Below are positions 56,734 through 64,000 of a stretch of DNA of 64,000 nt, piece by piece. Below the pieces are notes generated by a model. That model saw only the letters and a program-made list of their open reading frames with translations. It did not search any database and was not told where the DNA came from. Position 1 is the stretch's first letter. Each line of letters opens with the position of its first letter. The DNA is taken from contig NW_005179158.1 of NCBI RefSeq assembly GCF_000350225.1, positions 62,001 through 126,000 on the forward strand, given 5' to 3'. Source of the stretch: Chondrus crispus (lineage: Eukaryota; Rhodophyta; Florideophyceae; Gigartinales; Gigartinaceae). The translations under genes were made by a program, and so were the position numbers.

Positions 56734-57092
56734 TAATCTCTAGCTCTACGGTAGCTATGTACACGTGTACAGTATTAGAGCAAGGGTAAAATGATAAAAG
56801 TGTCTTGTCTTTTTCGAAAACCTTCAAAATATTTAGCGAAACGTTTCGAAAAGCTGTACATTGCTGGCACCGCCCCGATCAATTTCCTATGAACCGCCTC
56901 CCACAGGACCCGCCTCCCTCTCACGTGCTCCTTCTTCCCACCAATCCCGCCCTCCTCATTGCCATCAAACCGCCAACGCCTGCATCGCGGCGCCCTCCCC
57001 CTCCGCCCTCCCCCTCCGCCCTCCCCCTCCGCTCTCCCCCCCCGCCCTCCCCCTCCGCGTCTCGCCGCGCGCACCTCCCACCGTCCCGCAAG
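56734..57092 (+). promoter_or_regulatory. Upstream region of the ELO gene
   Basis: Begins at the TAA flanking the MITE. It holds CT/GC-rich low-complexity DNA with a tandem CCCCCTCCGCCCT word at about 56995-57060, directly before the start codon. The frame upstream of 57093 is open but Pro/Ser-rich because of this repeat, so it is probably the 5' leader rather than coding. No clear TATA box. Confidence 0.45.
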
Positions 57093-57896
57093 ATGTCGCA
57101 ACCCTTCCGCTACCACAGCTGCACGACCCCGCCGCCGCCGCTCCGCTCGCTCTTCCAGCACCTGGCCGCCTGCACGGGGCCGACGACGCCGCTGTCCTAC
57201 CTGCTGCGCCTGCTCGTCATCACGGCCGCCTACCTCCTCGTGACCGCGCTTCTGAACCGCCACGTGCGCCGCCACCGCCCGGCCTTCGCCGCGTCGCGCG
57301 CCTTCGTGCTGCTCGCCGCGGCGCACAACGTCTTCCTCTCGCTCTCGTCGCTGTACATGCACGGCGGCGCCTCGCTGGCCATCGCGCGCGTGGCGCGCGC
57401 CGACGGCTGGGCGAGCACGGTGTGCGCGCCGGGCGACGTCGCGGGCGACGTGCAGTGGTGGCAGTACGTCTTCTTCTTGTCCAAGTTGTACGAGCTGGCC
57501 GACACCGCGCTGCTGGTCGTTCGCGGCCGCCGGCCTACGCTGCTGCACGTGTGGCACCACGCGTCCGTGATGTACGAGGTGTGGATGTGGCTGGAGGACG
57601 GCGTCGTCATCGGCGTGTATGGCATGTGGTTCAACACCCTGGTCCACGTCGTGATGTACGCCTACTATGCTGCCGCCCTGCTCAAGATCCCCTTTCCGGG
57701 GAAGAAGATGATCACCACTTGCCAGATCGTCCAGTTTGTCGCGGGCTTTGCGAGCTTGGTCCCGTACATCTGGCTCAGGAGTCGGGGGCCGTGCAGAGGG
57801 GGGAGGGGGCTCGCTGTGTCCGCACTTATTAACGCCACCTACTTGCTTCTGTTTCTGCGCTTCTTCCGGAAAACCTATCACACAAAGAAGGAGTAG
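57093..57896 (+). CDS. ELO-family very-long-chain fatty acid elongase
   Basis: Intronless, 267 residues, the usual length for the family. ELO enzymes carry out the first, condensing step of acyl-CoA elongation with malonyl-CoA in the ER membrane. Visible signatures: FLSKLYELADT (residues about 128-138, the KxxExxDT box); the histidine box HVWHH at 152-156; MWFNTLVHVVMYAYY (NxxxHxxMYxYY); and TTCQIVQF. Several hydrophobic segments fit a multi-spanning membrane protein, and the C-terminus is Lys-rich (HTKKE), compatible with ER retrieval. I chose ATG 57093 because upstream in-frame sequence is a proline-rich repeat; 56889 and 56805 are alternatives. The substrate (saturated or polyunsaturated) cannot be told. 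It converges with the TRAPP gene 111 bp downstream. Confidence 0.9.
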   Translation: MSQPFRYHSCTTPPPPLRSLFQHLAACTGPTTPLSYLLRLLVITAAYLLVTALLNRHVRRHRPAFAASRAFVLLAAAHNVFLSLSSLYMHGGASLAIARVARADGWASTVCAPGDVAGDVQWWQYVFFLSKLYELADTALLVVRGRRPTLLHVWHHASVMYEVWMWLEDGVVIGVYGMWFNTLVHVVMYAYYAAALLKIPFPGKKMITTCQIVQFVAGFASLVPYIWLRSRGPCRGGRGLAVSALINATYLLLFLRFFRKTYHTKKE

Positions 57897-58007
57897 AGCC
57901 TTGCCCGCCCCGTTTACAACACCCCCGTCTTTATCCGCCATCTTCATCTATCGCTCTTCCCGTGCTATACAATACATCCGCCCCACTGCCATAAATAACA
58001 AAACGCG

Positions 58008-61000
58008 TTACGAGCCGCCGCTCCCTTCGCTCTCCGTGTCCGACGCGTTCCAAACCGCGTCATCGCCCCCCCTTGCCTCATCCGTCCGCGTCCGTGGAAG
58101 CAACCGCGACACCGACCGGACCAGCCCCTTGCCCCCCGCTTTCCGCCTCGCCACCGCCGCCGCCCCCTCCTTCGCCTCCAGCTCGCCGTCCGCCTTTCCA
58201 TCTGCCCCTGCTCCTATTCCGATCTCCGCGACAGCACGCGCCAGGCCCACCGTTTCCTCCACCACCTCGCCTTCATCTGCCGCCGCCTCCGCCGCCTCTG
58301 CCGCCGCCTCCGCCGCCTCTGCCGCCGCCGCCGTCACCGTCGTCACCGCGGGCCGTCCCGCTGCCGCCTTTGCGCGCACCACCAGGTACGACGCCGGCAA
58401 ATTGACTTGAGACCTGACGCGCGCACTGCGGTAACCGCACGTCTGGAACACAACGGCAAACTTCGACATGTTGTACCGCCCGGGCCCGGTCACCACGCCC
58501 GTCAAGCGCAGCGTGCGCGCGCCCCCGGGCGGCAGGGCGCGCAGCGACATCGCCACGTCGCCTGCCCAGAACCGCCCGCGGTCTCCGTCCGCGATGCCCG
58601 CCTCCGACGGCGCCGCGAAGACCACATCCAAAAGGTAGGGCGACATGTTCCGGACTAACACGTCCACGGGGATGATCACTGGCGAAACCGTGGAGGCCGA
58701 CCGGCCTTCTTGCCCCCCGTTGAAAAAGTCGTGCTCCATGTCCTTCGCGTGCTCGACAAGTACGGAGAGCCACGTCGACTGCGGTTCCGCTAGAGAGTCT
58801 GCGGCTTCCGCTGTGGAATCCGTCAAGGAGTCTTCGGGATTTTGCTCAGCGTTTGAAGCTGTCAGAGTGGGGGGTTCGGTGCTTGGCGCCAGCCCATGAG
58901 TCGTCTTGCTCATCCATCGCAGAGGGTCGATCGGAGGGATATCAACCTGTCCGCGTGCGATTGATGAGCTCTTCCACCCGACGGAAATGTACGCCAGTTT
59001 GCCGTTCATTTGCTTCGAGCGGCTTGAAGGGAAGTTGCCCCCATCACTGCCGCAGAGCACAAAGTACCTCCGCGCCTTCTGCTCGAGCTCATGGTCCTCC
59101 GAGATAGAGGCGACCTCAGAATTTGCTTGACCTTGTAGTCGACCTGCTTCTTTTCCGATCCCGCCCCGCACTAGCTCTACGGAGTGCGTTTCCCATGAAC
59201 CCTGCACAGTATCGCTGACTGCCGGGTCAGTCGGTGCCCTGGTAGAATCGCGTACGACAAAGAAAAAGACCGTGGCCGTTTCATTGACTCGTAAACTTGT
59301 TTGCGATTGACAAATCTCATTCGACACTTCATCCTCCAGCATCGCAGGCTTCTGCAAAAGCCGTGGCTTCCAGCCTTGCTGCGAAGTGATAGAAATGTTG
59401 GTCACTTCGAACGTTTCGTTTTCCGACACCTTATGACCTCCATGCTCAATTTCAAGTCCTAGCAGAACACCCTGATAACCAGAATGTATGCCCTCCGTAA
59501 CGCTCGGATCTGCTTCGCGCAAGAACCGTGGCGATACAATAATGCTTGGTTGCACTGTGAAACGTGATTCAATCCGACTCACGCGTACCTTCTGCGTTCC
59601 ATAAGCGATTACCATTCGCGCCTCACGTGAGATCAAGCCGTCTGCGTCAGTTGCCCCATCGTCTGTTCTCCTGTTTTCCCCTCCCTTTCTGCCCCGTTTC
59701 ACCTTAGCTCGGTACGAAAAAGCCGAGTTTGGAATGGTTGCCCTGATCAAGACCGGCACGGAGATGCTTTCATCTGGTTCAAGATTCACAGAAACACGGG
59801 CGGCAACGGCAAAGCCATGTGGCACTTCAGTTTGCTCGTTCATCCCAACAGCAAAACTGATTTGCTTGTTATCTTCTGCCATTTTGTCGGGAGCTATAGA
59901 TACCAAAAAGGTCTGCGGGGTTCCAATTCGAAAGACAACGTGACGTAGAGGCATTTTCCCTTCGTTCCGTAGAAGTAGCGTTGCGAGTCGAGTCTCACCT
60001 GCGCGCATCGTGAAAGAATCGGGACGGTCATTAACCACCCCATTTCCTTTGCTAAATATTGTTGCAGTAAGGCGCGGTTCAGGAGTTGCAATCGTGGCTA
60101 CCAGGGACTCATCATTTTCGTAGAGCGGCGTCTCGCTTGCCCTCTGCTTTCTGCTGGAGTTCAAACGACGACCTCGCCTCTCAAGCAGGCAAAACCCAGG
60201 CATCGGCAACTTGTTTTTCCTCGCCGATGCTCCTCCCATTCCAATCGTAAATAACCAAGTTACCCCGAGGAAGTATAGCTTGCCAGGCTTTGACGAAATG
60301 ACATCAACAGAAATTCGCTGGACAGAGCGAGGTACAAGGGTAACATTATCAGTTGGAACAAACTGCACAGGTCCTTCGATGTCTAGGCCAACCCCTTCAT
60401 CGGCATCTACACCTTTTCGTTTTGCTGTACATATTTTTCCATCGAAGGAAACCACGGCTGCAAGACTGTCTAAGAACACTGGAAAATGCAGTGAGTTACT
60501 CAGCACGATATCTACTCGCACAGCTTCGCCCACAACAGCTCCACGATCTAGTAAAGAATTTGCTCTTCTCTTCTTTTTTTTAGCGTTTGACAACTCGCGC
60601 ATACGCTTGATTTTCATTTCAAGGGAACCCCCAGGATCTCCACCGGCTCCTTCTTCCTTTTTCTTCCGCAACTCTGCAATAACCGATTCGATTCTTCTTT
60701 CTCGTTTCGGCGTCGACCCTCGAAAATCGTTCGACGCAAGTGATTGAAAATACTCAAAATCTTCCAGCACGTCATCCTCTATTCCCCTCCATGACGAATC
60801 ATCCGTATCGCCAGAGTCGTGGGTAACAAGCTTAGACTGCTTTGCGCGAAGAGGAGGAAACATCGCACCAGAGTCCCACCTCTTCTCCATCGCTCCGCGA
60901 GCCTCGCTAGTGGCAGCGTCCAGGAATCCTCTCACTGCAGACCCTTGCACCTCCACGTCCACTTGCTCATTAGCATCTCTCATAACCCCCACAAAGTGCC

Positions 61001-62651
61001 TGATCGCGCTCGCATACCGTTTCTCTTCAATATCTGCATTGCCCAAGATAAGCTCCACTTCATCGCGTACCGGCGCTCTCAGCAGCGCTTTCTCATCAAT
61101 TTTGCTAACAACCCGTGCCGCTGTCGCATAAAACTTTAGAGTCGCAAACTTCCTCGCGGACAAAAACGCATACAAACTCGCCCTCCTCGGCTTTTTGAGG
61201 CTTACGTACGCGTCGCTACACGCCCCGTACAGCACGCCCAAGGCGCCTTCCACAAAACTTCCCGCCACGGCTGGCGGTCCTGTGTTCGAGTATTTTGGCG
61301 GTGCTATGACTTCAAGAGCGCGAATAATAACCCCCGCAGCGCTATCCGGAAAGCCAGCTTCATTGCAAAACGCGACGGCCCGAAGCACGGCACGAACCGC
61401 AAGCTCCCTTCGACCCGCTTCGCAATAAACCTTGACGCACTTCTCCAATGCCGTCCCGACAGCCTGCTTGCTGCCGTCCACCATGGCCGTAGCGAGAGCG
61501 AATCCCTCAAGGGCCGCCGCCTCGTGCACCTTTGCGGCCCCAACTAGTGAGCGGCAATCCGCGGCCAGCAACCGGTACCATTCCGCAGCTGTAGCGTAGC
61601 GACCAGACAGCATACAGAGATCGGCCACGCGACGCGACAGAGCTTCTAAGCTCGAACCCGCAAATTGAGGTGTGGACACACCGCCTGCGCCGATGCTTAG
61701 TCTTCGCACAGAGCCTGGCTCGGTGTTGCCTCGGTTGGGCAAGGGGTTCATCCTGGAGGAGTCGGTGATGGAGGGCAGCGGAGGCGTGGTGGTCGCTGAG
61801 GACACGGTGGACCCCCCAAACCACGAGCGGAAGGAAGACCTAGTGGCCTTTCTAACTCGCTCCGCACGCGCAGTGAGGCTTTCAAGGAAAAGGGACAAGG
61901 AGTCATCAACGCGGGCACGAATCGCGGCGGCGACAGAGGCGGGCGATTCGTCGCTTGCTTCGTCGGCGTCAAGCGTTAGAAGCAAGACGTTTGCGTGGCC
62001 GTAAACGGATGAGGCAGCAGAAAGCGCAGCCGGAAGGGCGGCGGCGTCCTGGCGGGAGGCTTGGCGACGGACGAGAAGGACAACGGGGGCGGCGAAGGGA
62101 TCGGTGTGGTCGGAGTTAGTTGTTGCAGTGGGGTCGTCGCCCTGCAGATCGACGTCGCGGGCCAGAGCAGCCGCGGAGCCTGCGGGCGGGATGGATTTGG
62201 CAGCTTGGGCACCAGCGGTCAGGGAGGCGAGCGGGTCGGCCTCGGCGACCCAGGCGGCGAGGACGAGGGCGGCGGGGGCGGCGAAGTGGTCGGCGTCGGA
62301 GACAGCCGAGATGGCCTCGAGGTGGTCTTGGTAGGCTTGGGTGAGGGTGCGTGGGGCATGATGGAGTACGTCGTGCAGGGAGGAGAGGGCGGCGAGCCAG
62401 GCGGGGGGGAGGAGGGAGGAAGCGGTATGCAGGGGGTAGGGGAGGTGTTGCGAGAGTAGGGAGCAGAGGGAGCGGTGCGTGGAGAGGGTGGGGACGGTGC
62501 GGACGAGGGTGGAGGATTCGAGGGAGGCGTGAAGGAGGAGGGGGGGGAGGTGACGGGTGCGGACGGAGGACTTGAAACGCTCCATCGTCCCGTGCGCGAC
62601 GGGCGGGGAGGCGGTACGGTGGATGGCGGTGTCGAGGAGGAAGCGATGCAT
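58008..62651 (-). CDS. TRAPPC8: TRAPP complex subunit, TRAPPC8/Trs85-like
   Basis: Single 1547-residue frame, no intron evident. TRAPP complexes activate Rab1/Ypt1 in ER-Golgi transport; Trs85/TRAPPC8 marks TRAPPIII and links it to autophagy. Points seen: a basic RKATRSSFRSWFGG stretch near residue 265, like the RKG...F...W segment of TRAPPC8; helical-repeat sequence from about 340 (LSGRYATAAEWYRLLAADC) with regular Ala-rich helices to about 560; a Lys-rich linker near 660-690; and a long beta-rich C-terminal half ending in GPGRYNMSKFAVVF near 1395, which resembles the GVYNL end of TRAPPC8. The final 100 residues are Ala/Glu-rich and probably disordered. TRAPPC9/Trs120 is the main alternative. 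Start: first Met; a second Met about 20 codons on is possible. It shares its upstream region with the divergent tRNA-Glu. Confidence 0.7.
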   Translation of the reverse strand: MHRFLLDTAIHRTASPPVAHGTMERFKSSVRTRHLPPLLLHASLESSTLVRTVPTLSTHRSLCSLLSQHLPYPLHTASSLLPPAWLAALSSLHDVLHHAPRTLTQAYQDHLEAISAVSDADHFAAPAALVLAAWVAEADPLASLTAGAQAAKSIPPAGSAAALARDVDLQGDDPTATTNSDHTDPFAAPVVLLVRRQASRQDAAALPAALSAASSVYGHANVLLLTLDADEASDESPASVAAAIRARVDDSLSLFLESLTARAERVRKATRSSFRSWFGGSTVSSATTTPPLPSITDSSRMNPLPNRGNTEPGSVRRLSIGAGGVSTPQFAGSSLEALSRRVADLCMLSGRYATAAEWYRLLAADCRSLVGAAKVHEAAALEGFALATAMVDGSKQAVGTALEKCVKVYCEAGRRELAVRAVLRAVAFCNEAGFPDSAAGVIIRALEVIAPPKYSNTGPPAVAGSFVEGALGVLYGACSDAYVSLKKPRRASLYAFLSARKFATLKFYATAARVVSKIDEKALLRAPVRDEVELILGNADIEEKRYASAIRHFVGVMRDANEQVDVEVQGSAVRGFLDAATSEARGAMEKRWDSGAMFPPLRAKQSKLVTHDSGDTDDSSWRGIEDDVLEDFEYFQSLASNDFRGSTPKRERRIESVIAELRKKKEEGAGGDPGGSLEMKIKRMRELSNAKKKKRRANSLLDRGAVVGEAVRVDIVLSNSLHFPVFLDSLAAVVSFDGKICTAKRKGVDADEGVGLDIEGPVQFVPTDNVTLVPRSVQRISVDVISSKPGKLYFLGVTWLFTIGMGGASARKNKLPMPGFCLLERRGRRLNSSRKQRASETPLYENDESLVATIATPEPRLTATIFSKGNGVVNDRPDSFTMRAGETRLATLLLRNEGKMPLRHVVFRIGTPQTFLVSIAPDKMAEDNKQISFAVGMNEQTEVPHGFAVAARVSVNLEPDESISVPVLIRATIPNSAFSYRAKVKRGRKGGENRRTDDGATDADGLISREARMVIAYGTQKVRVSRIESRFTVQPSIIVSPRFLREADPSVTEGIHSGYQGVLLGLEIEHGGHKVSENETFEVTNISITSQQGWKPRLLQKPAMLEDEVSNEICQSQTSLRVNETATVFFFVVRDSTRAPTDPAVSDTVQGSWETHSVELVRGGIGKEAGRLQGQANSEVASISEDHELEQKARRYFVLCGSDGGNFPSSRSKQMNGKLAYISVGWKSSSIARGQVDIPPIDPLRWMSKTTHGLAPSTEPPTLTASNAEQNPEDSLTDSTAEAADSLAEPQSTWLSVLVEHAKDMEHDFFNGGQEGRSASTVSPVIIPVDVLVRNMSPYLLDVVFAAPSEAGIADGDRGRFWAGDVAMSLRALPPGGARTLRLTGVVTGPGRYNMSKFAVVFQTCGYRSARVRSQVNLPASYLVVRAKAAAGRPAVTTVTAAAAEAAEAAAEAAEAAADEGEVVEETVGLARAVAEIGIGAGADGKADGELEAKEGAAAVARRKAGGKGLVRSVSRLLPRTRTDEARGGDDAVWNASDTESEGSGGS

Positions 62652-62788
62652 TGCATGATGGAGACTGAGAGGGTAGGGTCAAGTTAGACAGCTATTCCTG
62701 GGGCCCTAAAAATAATCGATTTTTAACAAAAAGAAGAAAAAACATAAGTATTGTATAAATACATCATCCATATTTTAGCGAGCACCAA
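62652..62788. promoter_or_regulatory. Divergent intergenic region, TRAPPC8-like gene and tRNA-Glu
   Basis: 137 bp of A/T-rich DNA, including TGTATAAATAC near 62753-62763, a TATA-like element that could serve the gene on either side. No other signal. Confidence 0.35.
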
Positions 62789-62860
62789 TCCCCTATGGTC
62801 TAGTGGTTAGGATTTCCGACTCTCACTCGGGAGGCCGGGGTTCAATTCCCCGTGGGGGAA
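62789..62860 (+). tRNA. tRNA-Glu (anticodon CUC)
   Basis: 72 nt including the discriminator base, no intron. The acceptor stem TCCCCTA pairs with TGGGGGA (one T-G wobble). A box TGGTCTAGTGG and B box GGTTCAATTCC are present. The anticodon arm TCCGA/TCGGG holds the loop CTCTCAC, giving anticodon CTC at 62822-62824. The T arm CCGGG/CCCGT-type stem is intact. CCA is not encoded, as usual in eukaryotes. It decodes GAG. Confidence 0.95.
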
Positions 62861-62861
62861 A

Positions 62862-62867
62862 TTTTTT
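62862..62867 (+). terminator. Pol III terminator (T6)
   Basis: A run of six T begins two bases after the mature tRNA-Glu end, the standard RNA polymerase III stop signal. Confidence 0.85.
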
Positions 62868-63239
62868 GATTCTATGACGTTTTCTATTAACCCGTTAAGG
62901 TTAAGCACCAACATGCGAAATTCGGTCTATGTGTCGTGTATGATGTAGCTGCTCTCTCCTGGTTTTAATCTCTTTTTATATACCTGATCACCTGAAGACG
63001 ATGAACATTCGCCTTCTCCAAATTCTTCCACCCCCTTTACATTTTTACGTGAAAGCAGAACTTAAACTGTGTCATGTCATGTGACTGTTACCCTCTCGCT
63101 CAGCCCGTGATTCACTCATCCATCCCCAATCCAAATTCTCATCACCTCCGTCAAAATGCATGTTTTCCTCTCCTGAACAAGCATAGAGCATTTCGTTTTT
63201 TCTTTTTTTCCTCGCGCCCAAGCTTTCGCTACTCTATAC
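62868..63239. other. Intergenic region between tRNA-Glu and the last gene
   Basis: No gene recognised. Pyrimidine-rich near 63190-63215, followed by a TATA box. Confidence 0.5.
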
Positions 63240-63248
63240 TATATAAAG
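63240..63248 (+). promoter_or_regulatory. TATA box of the secreted repeat protein gene
   Basis: TATATAAAG, 96 bp before the ATG at 63344, followed by GAGTGGCCCCCCC. Transcription start near 63270 is inferred. Confidence 0.65.
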
Positions 63249-63343
63249 AGTGGCCCCCCCAGCATTGAGGCCTCCTTCATGTCTCGACGTCCACAACCTA
63301 AACACAAGCGCCACAACACTGGAGTTTGTTTTTCGATTCTATC

Positions 63344-64000
63344 ATGGCGGGGGTTTCTTTTTCGATTTCCGTTTTTCTCTTTGTTGCGCTCCTGATGCCT
63401 AGCAAAGCCGATATGTACTTCTATGAAGCTGGCGAAAACAGTCCACGCGGTCCAAAGTTGGTGGATAACATGGTTTTCTGTCCAAAAAAGTTTTCGCAAG
63501 GCAGAGGATTCAGTATCTTCTGTGAGCCCTATCCCAATGCCAAATGGGCCGACTTTTTAATTGATGGAGTCAACGTTCGTCGAGAACGTCTTCTGCCTTA
63601 CTTCATCAAGGGAGATCGCAATGGTAAGATCAGAAGGTGGGGAGAATGGAAAGACTACGAAGGAAACTACAAGAAAATTTCTTGCGAACTGAGAAACCGC
63701 CACGGTGTGCTTGCTACATACACAGCCACCGTCTCTTTAACCTGTGATGAGAAAGATACCCCGGACAAGCCAAATCCATCGCCTAGTCCCACCCGTGATG
63801 ACGACAAGGACAAGGACAAGGAACCTTCCTCTCTTCTACTCCACCCAGCTGGAACAATTGGAACCAACTACATCAAAGTTACTGATGGAATGGTCTTCTG
63901 CCCTCACGAGTTTTCGATGGATGGTTTTACAGTGGAATGCGTTGGGTCTGAATATGTGACGGGCGCCAAATTCTCCGTTGACGGGCGGATGGTAAAGCGT
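63344..64000 (+). CDS. Secreted tandem-repeat protein, partial (runs off the window)
   Basis: 219 codons are visible and open to the last base; the C-terminus lies outside. Residues 1 to about 22 form a signal peptide (MAGVSFSISVFLFVALLMPS, then KA before Asp). The mature part holds two copies of one domain. The first, from about residue 38, reads LVDNMVFCPKKFS...GFSIFCE...FLIDGVNVRRE and ends near a Cys pair (ISCEL, VSLTC). The second, from about residue 178, reads VTDGMVFCPHEFSMDGFTVEC...FSVDGRMVKR. A Pro/Ser/Asp/Lys-rich linker (about 140-162) separates them. The spaced cysteines and alternating strands suggest a disulphide-bonded beta-sandwich module. I do not recognise the family; an extracellular matrix or surface role is a guess. 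Base composition is more AT-rich than in the neighbouring genes. Confidence 0.75.
   Translation, partial: MAGVSFSISVFLFVALLMPSKADMYFYEAGENSPRGPKLVDNMVFCPKKFSQGRGFSIFCEPYPNAKWADFLIDGVNVRRERLLPYFIKGDRNGKIRRWGEWKDYEGNYKKISCELRNRHGVLATYTATVSLTCDEKDTPDKPNPSPSPTRDDDKDKDKEPSSLLLHPAGTIGTNYIKVTDGMVFCPHEFSMDGFTVECVGSEYVTGAKFSVDGRMVKR

Noticed and set aside
56889-57092. Longer N-terminus for the ELO protein
   Set aside because: The extra sequence is encoded by a CCCCCTCCGCCCT tandem repeat and would add a Pro/Ser-rich tail not usual for the family.
56775-57947. Open frames of 390 codons (minus) and 323 codons (plus, other register) across the ELO gene
   Set aside because: Compositional shadows, Arg/Gly or Arg/Ala-rich; the frame at 57093 has every ELO signature.
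58008-62650. Many plus-strand and alternative minus frames across the TRAPPC8-like gene
   Set aside because: Short, low-complexity, and opposite to one continuous 1547-codon frame with domain-like sequence.

Overview
This 64 kb window is eukaryotic nuclear DNA: a few compact host genes at the right end and a dense field of transposable elements elsewhere. Evidence for a eukaryote: Pol III-type tRNA-Glu, TATA boxes, a TRAPP tethering-complex subunit, an ELO elongase, Ty3/Gypsy, Ty1/Copia and piggyBac elements. The host genes look intronless and closely packed, with thick LTR-element blocks between them. This layout, plus a secreted vanadium-haloperoxidase-like protein, fits a red alga such as a Chondrus-like florideophyte. 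That assignment is an inference (about even odds); no organellar or species marker is visible.

Layout. 1-6.5 kb: an apparently whole Gypsy element (Gypsy-A, 507-6469). 6.8-7.2 kb: a fold-back repeat containing a 100-N gap. 7.4-13.2 kb: a broken Copia element (Copia-B). 13.2-13.9 kb: small inverted-repeat elements. 14.1-31.6 kb: one very long broken chromovirus (Gypsy-C, 17.5 kb between its target duplications). It carries a solo LTR of another family, a piggyBac transposon with a probably intact spliced transposase, a second 100-N gap and an antisense ORF of about 398 codons near its 3' LTR. 31.6-34.4 kb: non-coding DNA with an AAAACTCG-type motif array and a MITE. 34.4-46.8 kb: two broken Gypsy elements (Gypsy-D on the minus strand, Gypsy-E on the plus strand) abutting at one shared GTAC. 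47.5-49.1 kb: haloperoxidase-like gene. 49.2-56.7 kb: a small TAA-flanked DNA element split by a solo LTR and a Copia element (Copia-F, minus strand). 57-64 kb: the host island, with ELO elongase (+), TRAPPC8-like gene (-, convergent), tRNA-Glu(CUC) (+) and the start of a secreted tandem-repeat protein (+) that runs off the window.

Target duplications could be read for nearly every LTR insertion, which fixes the element borders: Gypsy-A, D and E all have 4 bp GTAC; Gypsy-C has GTGTT; Copia-B has GAAAG; Copia-F has ATTCT; the three solo LTRs have AAGGC, AAGTT and CGATC. The repeated use of GTAC by three related Gypsy elements is the most striking signal. Others are the antisense ORF of the chromovirus, a palindromic template-switch insertion in its 3' LTR, and strong over-representation of TACTGTA/TACAGTA outside the host genes.
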